Shown: piece after piece, positions 1-8,269 of the stretch | Layout of the letters: each line of letters opens with the position of its first letter | How positions within the stretch are numbered: the stretch's first letter is position 1 | NCBI GenBank assembly: GCA_035577545.1 | Contig: DATLVI010000031.1 | Coordinates: forward strand, 178,787-242,786 | Source of the DNA: Verrucomicrobiia bacterium | GTDB lineage: Bacteria; Verrucomicrobiota; Verrucomicrobiia; Palsa-1439 | Direction of reading: 5' to 3' | Length of the DNA stretch: 64,000 nucleotides | Notes under the pieces: model-generated | What the model was told of the DNA's origin: nothing | The model's input: only the letters and a program-made list of their open reading frames with translations | Database searches by the model: none | Program-made: the position numbers and the translations under genes

Positions 1-353
1 ACAACGTCGTATCCCTCAAGCTGCCTTTTGTCGGGAAGTTGAACCGCCGTCTCGAAATCCTTCTCAGGCTCGAAGGTTTGCCATTGCTTTTTCTCCTGAT
101 CGAACTCCTGTTCAAAGACTTCGTAATAAAAGAACCGACAGGGCGTGATGTCGATTGAGTGCTCGATTGCCAGTGACCGAATCACTTCCGGAGAATTGAA
201 GAGCCAGAAGCCATTGTGCTTCCAGAAAGGAATATACTCAGTGAAGTTCTCTGATATACATCCACTAACTGAATGAATGTCCTCGAAGCTTCCTTTCTGG
301 AACCCTTCACTCCAGCCGGCAACCTTTTTGGCCATATATCCTGCCGGAATCAT
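1..353 (-). CDS. Hypothetical protein, 3' end beyond window
   Basis: An open frame on the minus strand starts at ATG 353 (MIPAGYMAKK...) and is still open at the left edge after about 117 residues. It is rich in aromatic and acidic residues (for example FWKHNGFWLFNSPEVI and RFFYYEVFEQEFD), and its composition looks like real coding sequence. I recognise no family. The ATG overlaps the stop of a short upstream reading frame (GAATGA) that ends ...YDACMKALE and has no visible start, so the gene may be translationally coupled to, or fused from, a truncated upstream gene. The frame can also be extended a few codons upstream of this ATG, so the start is uncertain. Confidence 0.5.
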   Translation of the reverse strand, partial: MIPAGYMAKKVAGWSEGFQKGSFEDIHSVSGCISENFTEYIPFWKHNGFWLFNSPEVIRSLAIEHSIDITPCRFFYYEVFEQEFDQEKKQWQTFEPEKDFETAVQLPDKRQLEGYDV

Positions 354-479
354 TCCAACGCCTTCATGCAGGCATCGTAGGCTTCTGAGTTGGGGGCGTC
401 AATAACCCGGTGCGGAGGCGACGGAGTTCACCCCGCCCGCGTTGACAACACTCCGGTCGTCCGCTAGCCTCATTGCGTT

Positions 480-1763
480 ATGATTCGCCGGTACAGCCGC
501 GAGGAGATGCGCGAGATTTGGACGGAGGAGAGCAAGTTCTCCATCTGGCTCCAGATCGAGATTCTCGCATGCGAGGCACGCAAGATTCCCGCAAAAGACC
601 TTGCGACTATCAAGCGCCGCGCGAAATTCGACGTCAAACGCATCGCCGAGATCGAGCGCACGACCAACCACGATGTCGTCGCGTTTACCACCAATGTCGC
701 CGAACACGTCGGCCCGGCTTCGCGTCATATCCACGAAGGGCTCACGTCATCCGATGTTGTCGATACCGCTCTGGCGGTACAAATGGCGCAGTCGGCGGAC
801 ATTCTCATCGACGACGTGCGCAAACTGCGCACGGTCATCGCGAAGAAGGCGAAGAAATACAAATTCGTCCCCATGGTCGGGCGCACCCACGGCGTCCACG
901 CCGAACCGACCACGTTCGGGTTGAAGATGGCGCTGATGTACGAGGAATTCGGGCGCGCCCTCGAACGGCTCGTGTTGGCCCGCGAAATTGTCGCCGTCGG
1001 CAAACTTTCCGGCGCGGTCGGTACCTACGCGCACCTGAGTCCGCGCGTCGAGGCCTACGTCTGCAAGAAACTCGGTCTGGAGGCCGACCCGATTTCCACA
1101 CAGATCGTCCAGCGCGACCGCCACGCCGAATTCATGAGCGCCATCGCGCTCGTCGGGTGTTCCATCGACCGCTGGGCGTTGGAGTTCCGCCACCTGCAAC
1201 GCACCGAGGTGCTCGAAGCCGAGGAATTTTTCGCGGAAGGCCAGAAGGGCAGCAGCGCCATGCCGCACAAACGCAACCCGATCACCTGCGAACGGCTCTG
1301 CGGTCTCGCCCGCGTCCTGCGCGGCAACGCGCTCGCGGCCATGGAAAACGTCGCCCTCTGGCACGAACGCGACATCTCCCACAGCAGCGTCGAACGCATC
1401 ATCCTGCCCGACTCAACCACGTTGCTCGACTACATGCTCGTCACGCTCACGAACGTGGTGGACAAGCTGTTGGTCTATCCCGCGCGCATGAAGTCGAATC
1501 TCGACCTGAGCAAAGGCCTGATCTATTCGCAAGGCATCCTGCTGGCGCTCACGAAAAAAGGACTGACCCGCGAGAAAGCCTACGCCCTCGTCCAACGCAA
1601 CGCGATGAAGACGTGGGCCGGCCCCGGGACATTCAAAGATTCCCTGCTCAAAGACGCGGAAGTATTGAAACATCTGACGCGGCGCGAAATCGAAGCCGCG
1701 TTCGATCTGAAGATTCATTTACACCAGGTCGACGCCGTCTTTAAGAAAGTCGGGATTAAGTGA
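480..1763 (+). CDS. purB: Adenylosuccinate lyase
   Basis: PurB splits SAICAR to AICAR plus fumarate and adenylosuccinate to AMP plus fumarate. The 427-residue length is normal for the class II fumarase/aspartase-like family. The family signature SSAMPHKRNP is at residues 258-267 and carries the flexible catalytic serine loop. The substrate-binding GRTHG is at 134-138 and LTSSD at 88-92. The start is ATG 480. Its stop (TGA 1761-1763) overlaps the GTG start of purS, so the two are probably co-transcribed and translationally coupled. It is the first gene of a plus-strand purine series that continues, with interruptions, to purH. Confidence 0.97.
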   Translation: MIRRYSREEMREIWTEESKFSIWLQIEILACEARKIPAKDLATIKRRAKFDVKRIAEIERTTNHDVVAFTTNVAEHVGPASRHIHEGLTSSDVVDTALAVQMAQSADILIDDVRKLRTVIAKKAKKYKFVPMVGRTHGVHAEPTTFGLKMALMYEEFGRALERLVLAREIVAVGKLSGAVGTYAHLSPRVEAYVCKKLGLEADPISTQIVQRDRHAEFMSAIALVGCSIDRWALEFRHLQRTEVLEAEEFFAEGQKGSSAMPHKRNPITCERLCGLARVLRGNALAAMENVALWHERDISHSSVERIILPDSTTLLDYMLVTLTNVVDKLLVYPARMKSNLDLSKGLIYSQGILLALTKKGLTREKAYALVQRNAMKTWAGPGTFKDSLLKDAEVLKHLTRREIEAAFDLKIHLHQVDAVFKKVGIK

Positions 1764-2002
1764 AGGCGAAGATCATCGTCATGCCGAAGAAGACAGTGCT
1801 CGATCCGCAAGGCAAGACCGTCAAGCACGCGCTCGAATCGATGAACTTCAGCGGCATCAAGGACGTGCGCGTCGGTAAATTCATGGAGATCGAACTCGAG
1901 GGTGGCAACAAAGCCGAGTTGCAAAAGAAAATCGACGAAGCCTGCCACAAACTCCTGAGTAATCCGGTCATTGAAGAATACACATTCGAGGTACACGAAT
2001 AG
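1760..2002 (+). CDS. purS: Phosphoribosylformylglycinamidine synthase subunit PurS
   Basis: PurS is the small structural subunit that joins PurL and PurQ in the three-part FGAM synthase of bacteria lacking the long PurL. The 80-residue length and the pattern (KAKIIVMPKKTVLDPQGKTV, then a G-x-x-x-V-R-V-GK motif) are typical. The start is GTG 1760 within the purB stop (GTGA overlap). The last codons (VHE-stop) lie inside the left terminal repeat of the GxxExxY element that follows, so the extreme C-terminus may have been rewritten by that insertion. PurQ and the short-type PurL are both present in the window, completing the complex. Confidence 0.93.
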   Translation: MKAKIIVMPKKTVLDPQGKTVKHALESMNFSGIKDVRVGKFMEIELEGGNKAELQKKIDEACHKLLSNPVIEEYTFEVHE

Positions 2003-2028
2003 CACGAAGTAGACACGAAGGACACGAA
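1994..2028. repeat. Left terminal inverted repeat of GxxExxY element
   Basis: Four CACGAA units start at 1994, 2003, 2014 and 2023, giving steps of 9, 11 and 9 bases. The mirror-image repeat lies at 2429-2463 with identical spacing. The reverse complement of this 35-base repeat matches the right copy at 27 of 35 positions by my count. It covers the purS stop codon and touches the start of the GxxExxY gene. Confidence 0.85.
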
Positions 2029-2405
2029 TGGATGACGGGAAGATTCTGTATCGCGAATTGTCTTTCAAGATCATCGGTTGCGCCTTGGATGTTCACAAGG
2101 CTCTCGGCCCGGGATTTCCTGAAGCGGTATATGAGCGGGCATTGGAACTGGAGCTCCGAAAGAAGGAACTCGCGTATGAACGCCAAAAGGTATTTCGGGT
2201 CACGTATGACGACAAACCAGTTGGCGATTTCCGCGCCGACTTCGTTGTCGATGGCAAGGTGATCCTCGAATTGAAAGCAGTCTCTGAAATGCCGTCGGTT
2301 TTTGAACGTCAGTTGCATTCGTATTTGCAGGTCAGCAAGTTGCGGTTGGGCATTCTCGTTAATTTTGGGAAGGGGAAACTTGAATCGAAGCGAATCGTTT
2401 ATTAG
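2028..2405 (+). CDS. GxxExxY protein (PDDEXK_3-like nuclease family)
   Basis: This 125-residue protein has the family-naming motif at GFPEAVYE (residues 29-36), preceded by ALGPG. It also has a PD-(D/E)XK-type core: D71 in ADFVVDG, then E81-L-K83. Family PF13366 is placed in the PD-(D/E)XK nuclease clan, but its biological role is not settled. The gene sits exactly between purS and purQ, which are usually adjacent, and is bounded by mirrored 35-base repeats. It is therefore best read as the cargo or the mover of a small mobile element rather than a purine gene. The start is ATG 2028, immediately after the last CACGAA unit. Confidence 0.9.
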   Translation: MDDGKILYRELSFKIIGCALDVHKALGPGFPEAVYERALELELRKKELAYERQKVFRVTYDDKPVGDFRADFVVDGKVILELKAVSEMPSVFERQLHSYLQVSKLRLGILVNFGKGKLESKRIVY

Positions 2406-2428
2406 ACGATACACGATCTCTGGTCGTT

Positions 2429-2463
2429 TTCGTGCAATTCGTGTCTCATTCGTGGGGTTCGTG
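2429..2463. repeat. Right terminal inverted repeat of GxxExxY element
   Basis: Four TTCGTG units start at 2429, 2438, 2449 and 2458, with the same 9-11-9 stepping as the left copy but inverted. The repeat ends two bases before the purQ ATG at 2466, so it must also serve as the purQ leader. No clear Shine-Dalgarno sequence is left in front of purQ. Confidence 0.85.
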
Positions 2464-2465
2464 TC

Positions 2466-3161
2466 ATGAAGTTCGGAGTGATACAATTCCCCGGCAGCAA
2501 TTGCGATCAAGACGCCTATCACGCCTTGGCAGATATTCTTGGCCAACCCACCCGTTACATCTGGCACAAGGATACGACGTTGGGCGATGTTGACTGCGTC
2601 GTCGTCCCCGGTGGGTTCAGTTACGGTGACTACCTGCGCACGGGCGCCATCGCGCGTTTCTCGCCGGCGATGAAGGCGGTGATCGCGCATGCGGAGTCGG
2701 GTGGCCTCGTGATCGGCATCTGCAACGGTTTTCAGATACTCTGCGAAGCGCATCTGTTGCCCGGCGCGCTGATTCGTAATCGCGGGCTCAAGTTTCGTTG
2801 CGAACACGTCCACGTGCGGGTCGAGACGACAAATTCGCCTTTCACCAACGCTGGCCGCAAGGGTCAGGTCTTGCGCATCCCAATCGCGCATGGAGAAGGT
2901 AACTATTTCGCCGAGCCCTCTGTAATTGAGCAACTCCAGCGCGAAGACCGCATCCTCCTCCGCTACTGCGCGAAAGACGGCGCGATCACCGCCGCCGCCA
3001 ACCCGAACGGCTCGCTCGACAACATCGCCGGTATCTGCAACAAAGCCCGCAATGTCTTCGGCCTCATGCCGCACCCCGAACGCGCCAGCGAACTCCTCCT
3101 CGGCAGCGAAGACGGACGGCTGATTTTCGAAAGCATTCTGCGCACGCCCGTTCATGCGTAA
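2466..3161 (+). CDS. purQ: FGAM synthase glutaminase subunit PurQ
   Basis: PurQ is the class I glutamine amidotransferase that supplies ammonia to PurL. The 231-residue length is normal. The nucleophile is C86 in GICNGFQIL, the His-Glu pair is in PHPERASE near residues 202-209, and the N-terminus ([16 protein letters not shown]) is diagnostic of PurQ. The start ATG 2466 follows the right repeat of the GxxExxY element directly. The 3' end overlaps the next gene, an esterase, by 8 bases. Confidence 0.96.
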   Translation: MKFGVIQFPGSNCDQDAYHALADILGQPTRYIWHKDTTLGDVDCVVVPGGFSYGDYLRTGAIARFSPAMKAVIAHAESGGLVIGICNGFQILCEAHLLPGALIRNRGLKFRCEHVHVRVETTNSPFTNAGRKGQVLRIPIAHGEGNYFAEPSVIEQLQREDRILLRYCAKDGAITAAANPNGSLDNIAGICNKARNVFGLMPHPERASELLLGSEDGRLIFESILRTPVHA

Positions 3162-4041
3162 CGCCGTTGTCACTCTTGTCGCGCTGCTCGTTCTCGTTGC
3201 GAATGCACACGCGGGTCTCGAAGTGATTCGCAACGTCGAATACGGTAAAGGCGGCGGTCATTCGTTACTGTTGGACATCGTTCGTCCAAATCCTCTGCCC
3301 ACCAACGCCACGCCCGCCGTCATTTTCATCCACGGAGGCGCGTGGCGAGGTGGCGACAAGAACCATGCACCAACTCGCTTTCTTGCCGAGCGCGGGTACT
3401 TCGTGGCGAGCATCAACTACCGGCTCAGTGGCGAAGCGCCCTTCCCGGCCGCGGTCGAAGACTGCAAATGCGCCGTGCGCTGGCTGCGCTCCAACGCCGC
3501 GAAATACAACGTCGACCCGGACGGCATCGGCGTGTGGGGCGCATCCGCGGGTGGCCATCTGGCGGAGTTTCTCGGCACGACAACTGACGACCCGCGCTAC
3601 GAAGGAACTGGCGGCTGGACAAATGCATCGAGTCGGGTCAGCGCGGTGGTGAGCTTCTTCGGGCCGAGCGATTTTACTGCCGGGATCGGTAAGTTTCGAA
3701 ATGCCGACGGCTCGCGAGGAAATTACGAAGTGGTCAAGTTCCTCGGCGGCCTGCCGGCCGACAAACCCGATGTTTATCGCGATGCGAGTCCCTTGACACA
3801 CGTCGACAAGATGTCCGCGCCCATGCTGCTCGTGCACGGGGACCAGGATCCGGTCGTGCCGCTGGAGCAGTCCACACGAATGGCGAACGCGCTCCGAGAG
3901 GCCGGTGTGAACGTGAAGTTCATTGTCGTTACCAACGGCGTCCATGGTTTTCTTCTCAACCAGGTAATGCCCATCTCACCCAGGCGCGCTGAAATCCAGA
4001 AGGCCGTCGTGGAATGGTTCGACACGCATCTAAGGAAATGA
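3154..4041 (+). CDS. Secreted alpha/beta hydrolase (esterase/lipase, BD-FAE type)
   Basis: This is a 295-residue serine hydrolase. It has a Sec signal peptide (residues 1-20, ending ANAHA) and the oxyanion-hole motif HGGAWRGG. The nucleophile elbow is GASAG within [14 protein letters not shown], an acidic residue lies in [12 protein letters not shown], and the likely catalytic His is in NGVHGFLLN. This layout matches carboxylesterases of the Aes/BD-FAE group, which cut short-chain esters or deacetylate sugars. The signal suggests a periplasmic or extracellular role. The start ATG 3154 lies inside the end of purQ, so it is likely translated from the same messenger although its job is unrelated to purines. 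The substrate is unknown. Confidence 0.9.
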   Translation: MRNAVVTLVALLVLVANAHAGLEVIRNVEYGKGGGHSLLLDIVRPNPLPTNATPAVIFIHGGAWRGGDKNHAPTRFLAERGYFVASINYRLSGEAPFPAAVEDCKCAVRWLRSNAAKYNVDPDGIGVWGASAGGHLAEFLGTTTDDPRYEGTGGWTNASSRVSAVVSFFGPSDFTAGIGKFRNADGSRGNYEVVKFLGGLPADKPDVYRDASPLTHVDKMSAPMLLVHGDQDPVVPLEQSTRMANALREAGVNVKFIVVTNGVHGFLLNQVMPISPRRAEIQKAVVEWFDTHLRK

Positions 4042-4814
4042 AGCGACGGACTTCCACCGAGGATTGGTTGCCGCTGGCGAAAAGCGCAGGAAGCGCAGCG
4101 GAGTTGCCCACAGGCGAAGCATTCCGCAGCGAGTGGATCGATTTCCAACGCGGGATTCGTGTCGGCAACATCGAACCGCACGAGCGTATTACGCAGATCC
4201 TGAAGTTTCATCTCGAGCAGCGGCACCATACATCCTTTGTGACGGATCGGTGGGGACGCGGCGTCTACTGGCAATGGATTTGTTGGCTGCCGCGCGCCAA
4301 TCGCGAGGCCAAGCCTGTCTCAAATAAAGTGAATTTCGGTTGCGCCAAGCTCTTCATCTCGGCTGACACCGATACGAAAATCTTCAAGAGCGGCCTGCAA
4401 ATCGAGCGCGGCTACGCGCAAGGCCCGGATCCGTATCCCGGTTGCCTATTGAAACCCGACTGGGACTGGCATCGCCTCATCAAACAGTGCGCGGCCGGGA
4501 CTGAACTTGAAAGCGAACTGCGCCGGCTGTTGAAGCGTGAAGGCTTTGTCGTCGAAGTCGGCAACTTCGAAACCAACGCTGTTTTCAATGCGAAGAACTT
4601 CAAGTCCGCCCGCCAAATTCGCGACGCGGCGAAGAAATGCCCAAAGCGCGAGTGGGCCGGCCTCCAACTATACTATCCAATGCCCGAGCGCGAAGTGCGC
4701 GGCTGTACCGGCTACGAATTGGTCAAGGCGATCTGCGACGTATTCGGCGAAGTTACGCCCGCCATGAATTGCTGTATGACCATCCCGCTAACCCACGCCC
4801 CGTCTCAAAGATAG
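4038..4814 (+). CDS. Uncharacterised protein, intact member of a locally scattered family
   Basis: I place the start at ATG 4038 ([12 protein letters not shown]); an upstream in-frame ATG lies at 4014 inside the esterase gene. The protein has about 258 residues with no signal peptide or membrane segment. It is rich in Trp and Cys (GVYWQWICWLPR, FGCAKLFISADTDT, PDWDWHRLI, MNCCM). I recognise no domain. Its interest is that its second half recurs as damaged copies at 7724-8189, 14021-14080 and 14941-15036, all on the plus strand. This copy is the only full-length one here and is presumably functional. Confidence 0.75.
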   Translation: MKRRTSTEDWLPLAKSAGSAAELPTGEAFRSEWIDFQRGIRVGNIEPHERITQILKFHLEQRHHTSFVTDRWGRGVYWQWICWLPRANREAKPVSNKVNFGCAKLFISADTDTKIFKSGLQIERGYAQGPDPYPGCLLKPDWDWHRLIKQCAAGTELESELRRLLKREGFVVEVGNFETNAVFNAKNFKSARQIRDAAKKCPKREWAGLQLYYPMPEREVRGCTGYELVKAICDVFGEVTPAMNCCMTIPLTHAPSQR

Positions 4815-5412
4815 GGGCCATTCAGATGTTTAGGGGCGTCGAGGTGCGATGTGCCCGGAGATAGAGCATCGGATTTCTAAGGCGACCGAGATGATAATCG
4901 CAACCACTCCGTTAGCAATCCACTCCGTTTTCGGTCGGCAACTTGTATCCGTATGGATGGATTGCTGATGTTGCCTGCGTTTTGCTGATTTTCCCTATCG
5001 AGTTGCTGCGAAAGTTACTACAAGGGGGACAGCAGGATGCCCGACCAGACACCAGCTCCTGTTCACATACCTAGCCCCCCGCAACGGCTCAAGTATCCGG
5101 CGCTCACCACTGCTATTCGGCCGAGTCGTCATGAGAAGATGGGGTTGCGCGTCGACTTTCGCGTCCGAAGGCGCTATCGCGCTGCGGGTGATCGCATGTT
5201 TATGGCAAATTGAGTCGATAGCCGACGGGCCGACGAATGTGACGTGTTGGACCTGTCCACTGTGAAGTGGCTGCTCGTTGTAGGCCCAAATGGGGCCGGT
5301 AATCATTCGCAATGAGAACAAGCTGGCACCACCAGGACCGCGTCGGTAGTAGGTTTTCGTCAGTGTTTTTCAATTGCCCTGAAAGAATGCAAGACCTAAC
5401 CTGCCAACCACT
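4815..5412. other. Intergenic stretch without a convincing gene
   Basis: About 600 bases separate the unknown gene from the amylase. A minus-strand frame of about 108 codons (5321 to 4995) and a shorter overlapping one are present, but neither has a ribosome-binding site or recognisable motifs, and their composition does not look coding. The stretch may contain decayed DNA and must hold the amylase promoter near its right end. No clear promoter boxes were identified. Confidence 0.4.
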
Positions 5413-7476
5413 ATGAAGAGGCAAATCCCCATCGATATCGGTAGGGCGTTATTCTCGATCCTGGCTGCCTTGCTTGCCACTCTGAACTGTCAGGGCGACG
5501 AAGTGGGAAAGCGTCTTGCCACGATTGATCCTCAATCCGTCTATTTCAGTTCACGGGACAGTTTCTGCAAGTCTCCCTTCGGCGCGGTCACGGCCGACAC
5601 GAAAATCACCATGCGCCTTCTGGCGAAACAGGGCAGTCTCCAGTCGGTTAGTCTGCAGATCGCGAAAACAACCGTTTTCGGCAATAACAATCGCACCGAG
5701 CACGCGAAGTATGCTGATTTCCCAATGGAGAAACAAGGTGTGACCAACGGCCAGGACATATTCGAGACGAGGATTGCTTTGAAAGATCCGGCCCTTTACG
5801 GGTATTACTTCAAACTGACCGGCGCGCATGGGGAAAGAGGTTCTTACGGCAACAATACCACCGACGTTAAGGTTCCTTATATGCAGGTCAAGGGCACCGG
5901 TGGCATTGGCGAGCTCACGACTTCCGACCCGCCTGTGGCTTATTATTCCCTGACGGTCTACAACCCCAACTTTCAGATGGCCGATTGGACCCGCGATATG
6001 GTGATCTACTATATCTTTCCTGACCGGTTCAAGAATGGCAATAAGACCAACGATCCTGTCGTTGGCGTTAGTAAGTTTTACGGGACCAAGAACATCGAAT
6101 TCCACATCAACTGGTGCGACCCGGAGCCGTACGTGCCAGGCGATGGGAAAAGTGACTCGGAGTATTGCAACGACTTCTACGGAGGAGATCTGGACGGAAT
6201 TATCCAGAAACTCGATTATCTCCGGGCTCTGGGCGTAAACGTCATCTACATCAATCCCATTTTCCAAGCGCCGTCCAACCATAAGTACGATACTGCGGAT
6301 TATATGACGATCGATGACAGCTTTGGGACACTTGATACCTTCAAGAGGTTGGTGGCTGAATCGAAAAGGCGCGGTATGCGGATCATTCTCGATACGTCGC
6401 TGAATCACTGCGGTTCGGATTCCCTCTACATGGACCGCTACGACAAGTACCATTCCAACGGTGCCTTTGAGAACGAGACCATCCACACCAACTCCCCTTA
6501 TTATGAGTGGTTCGAGTGGGACCGCGAGGCGAAAAGCCCAGACCAGATGTACAGCCAGTGGGCCAATCCGACGCTTGCCAAGCTAAGAGAAGTCGACTCG
6601 TATAAACAATTCGCGTACCGTGGCACGCACTCGGTAATCAAATACTGGCTGTCCTTGGGCATCGGGGGTTGGCGTATGGATGTCACGCCGTGGAAGAGCG
6701 ATGATTTCTGGAGGGACTGGCGCAAGGGGCTGAAAAAAGACTATCCGGACGCCTTCACCATCGCCGAGGTCTGGTTTGACGCCAGCAAGTATTTCACCGG
6801 AGACATGTTCGACAGCACCATGAACTACATCTTCCGGTCGGCGGCGCTGAATTTCACGAGCGGTGGCAACGCGTCATTCACAAGCGACACTCTGGAGATG
6901 CTTCGCGAGAATTATCCGAAGCCCGTTTTTTACCGCCTCATGAACCTCGTTTCCAGCCATGACGTGCCCCGCGCGCTTTTCGAGCTGGGTTATACGAAAT
7001 ACGGCGCGGCCAATTATGGCGAGATGCGCAAGCGGCTTCTGCTGTGCTTCGCACTCCAGTTCACCTACCCGGGCGCGCCCACGATTTATTACGGCGACGA
7101 GGTCGGCATGACCGGTGGAGCCGACCCCATGAACCGCGGTCCCTATCCCTGGAAGGAGGATGGGTGTGGTTACGGCGACTACAGCCTCATCGACGTCGTC
7201 AAAGAACTTTCCAGGATGCGTCACGAGAATCCAGTCCTGATTGACGGTGAGGTTCGCATGCTTCCCGGGGACAGAAATATACTGGCTTATGAGAGGACGG
7301 ACGGCAAATCGCGAGTTCTGGTCGTCATGAATAACGCCACCGAGCCGAAAACCTTCCGCGCCGATAACGGCAACGCCGGCTGGAAAGTCCTGTCTCCTGT
7401 AGAGCCGACCAGCATCGGCGAACACGGCGACATAATTATTCCTGCCACCGGATACCTGATACTGAAAGCAAAGTAA
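5413..7476 (+). CDS. Secreted GH13 alpha-amylase family enzyme (cyclomaltodextrinase/neopullulanase-like)
   Basis: This 687-residue glycoside hydrolase has a hydrophobic signal (about residues 10-25, with a Cys in TLNCQG that could be a lipoprotein site). An N-terminal beta-sandwich region (about 35-180) resembles the domain seen before the barrel in maltogenic enzymes. The GH13 barrel follows: region I D327...NH331-332, nucleophile D423 in GWRMDVTPW, acid/base E452 in TIAEVWF, and D517 in SSHDVPR. A C-terminal beta domain closes the protein. All three catalytic acids are present. It should hydrolyse alpha-1,4-glucans or cyclodextrins in the periplasm or outside the cell. The start is ATG 5413. 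No sugar transporter or regulator lies beside it. Confidence 0.93.
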   Translation: MKRQIPIDIGRALFSILAALLATLNCQGDEVGKRLATIDPQSVYFSSRDSFCKSPFGAVTADTKITMRLLAKQGSLQSVSLQIAKTTVFGNNNRTEHAKYADFPMEKQGVTNGQDIFETRIALKDPALYGYYFKLTGAHGERGSYGNNTTDVKVPYMQVKGTGGIGELTTSDPPVAYYSLTVYNPNFQMADWTRDMVIYYIFPDRFKNGNKTNDPVVGVSKFYGTKNIEFHINWCDPEPYVPGDGKSDSEYCNDFYGGDLDGIIQKLDYLRALGVNVIYINPIFQAPSNHKYDTADYMTIDDSFGTLDTFKRLVAESKRRGMRIILDTSLNHCGSDSLYMDRYDKYHSNGAFENETIHTNSPYYEWFEWDREAKSPDQMYSQWANPTLAKLREVDSYKQFAYRGTHSVIKYWLSLGIGGWRMDVTPWKSDDFWRDWRKGLKKDYPDAFTIAEVWFDASKYFTGDMFDSTMNYIFRSAALNFTSGGNASFTSDTLEMLRENYPKPVFYRLMNLVSSHDVPRALFELGYTKYGAANYGEMRKRLLLCFALQFTYPGAPTIYYGDEVGMTGGADPMNRGPYPWKEDGCGYGDYSLIDVVKELSRMRHENPVLIDGEVRMLPGDRNILAYERTDGKSRVLVVMNNATEPKTFRADNGNAGWKVLSPVEPTSIGEHGDIIIPATGYLILKAK

Positions 7477-7723
7477 CTGGCTGGAGAATAACGGGCCATA
7501 ACAAGGACACGGAGGCACTCACCCCGGGTTTTTCTGCAATTGTTGATGACGACGGGGATAATGTCGTGGTCGCGCGGGCGGGTGAAACGAAGATGCCGTT
7601 CACGTTGTCGGTAACCGGCGCTTGATACAAGCTGGTGCTCGATGGCGCGAGCCGCTCCGCAATACAGAAAACAAATCAGGGTGACCAATCAAAACCGTTC
7701 AGCGCCCGACATCCGCATTCATT
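7477..7723 (+). other. Gap with a possible C-terminal gene remnant
   Basis: Between the amylase and the damaged family copy there is one short coding-like tail on the plus strand, reading ...DGDNVVVARAGETKMPF... and ending at TGA 7623-7625. It has no start and could be the last 30 or so residues of a lost secreted protein. Nothing else is recognisable. Confidence 0.3.
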
Positions 7724-8189
7724 TTCATCTCGGCTGACACCGACACGAAAATCTTCAAGAGCGGCCTCCAGATCGAACGTGGCTACGCAAGGCCCGGATC
7801 CGTATCCCGGTTGCCTATTGAAACCCGACTGGGACTGGCATCGCCTCATCAAACAGTGCGCGGCGGGCACAAAACTCGACAGCGAACTGCGTCGGTTACT
7901 GAAGCGGGAAGGTTTCGTGGTCGAAGTCGGCAACTTTGAAGACAACGCCGTCTTCAACGCCAAGAACTTCAAGTCCGCCCGCCAAATTCGCGACGCGGCA
8001 AAAAAATGCTCGAAACGGGAGTGGGCCGGCTTCCAGCTTTACTACCCGATGCCCGAACGCGAAGTCCGCGCGAGCACCGGCTACGAACTGGTCAAGGCGA
8101 TCTGCGGCGTCTTCACCGAGGTCACCCCCGCGATGAATGCCTGCATGCAGGTGCCGCTAATAGGGCGAAAACAAATGGACGACGGTTAG
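7724..8189 (+). pseudogene. 5'-truncated, frameshifted copy of the 4038 gene
   Basis: Homology to the intact gene starts abruptly at the codon for F in FISADTDTKIF. It continues through GPDPYPGCLL, KPDWDWHRLI, KNFKSARQIRDAA and REVRASTGYELVKAIC to the end. A 2-base deletion near 7788 (TACGCAAGG here, TACGCGCAAGG in the intact copy) shifts the frame, so the first 21 residues of homology lie in a different frame from the rest. The promoter, start and first 40% of the gene are missing. The nucleotide match is close, so the duplication is recent. The open frame that begins upstream at 7635 is a by-product of the shift. Confidence 0.85.
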
Positions 8190-8269
8190 GTCCGTGGAGG
8201 AACCCGGAATACCGGAAGCTGTATGGCGCGCACGCAGCAGGTTGTATTCCCACGGCACAGGCCCGGCGA

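Noticed and set aside
399..734. Minus-strand open frame of 111 codons at the start of purB
   Set aside because: It is antisense to purB and its N-terminal part, has no ribosome-binding site and no recognisable motif; GC-rich genes produce such shadows.
1968..3233. 421-codon minus-strand frame over purQ and the GxxExxY gene
   Set aside because: It is antisense to two clearly recognised genes and the terminal repeat; no domain is visible.
4995..5321. Possible 108-residue minus-strand protein before the amylase
   Set aside because: It has no ribosome-binding site and no motif, and its composition does not look coding. A resemblance to an IS3 transposase end (NDYRPHLGLQ) in an overlapping frame is too short to count.
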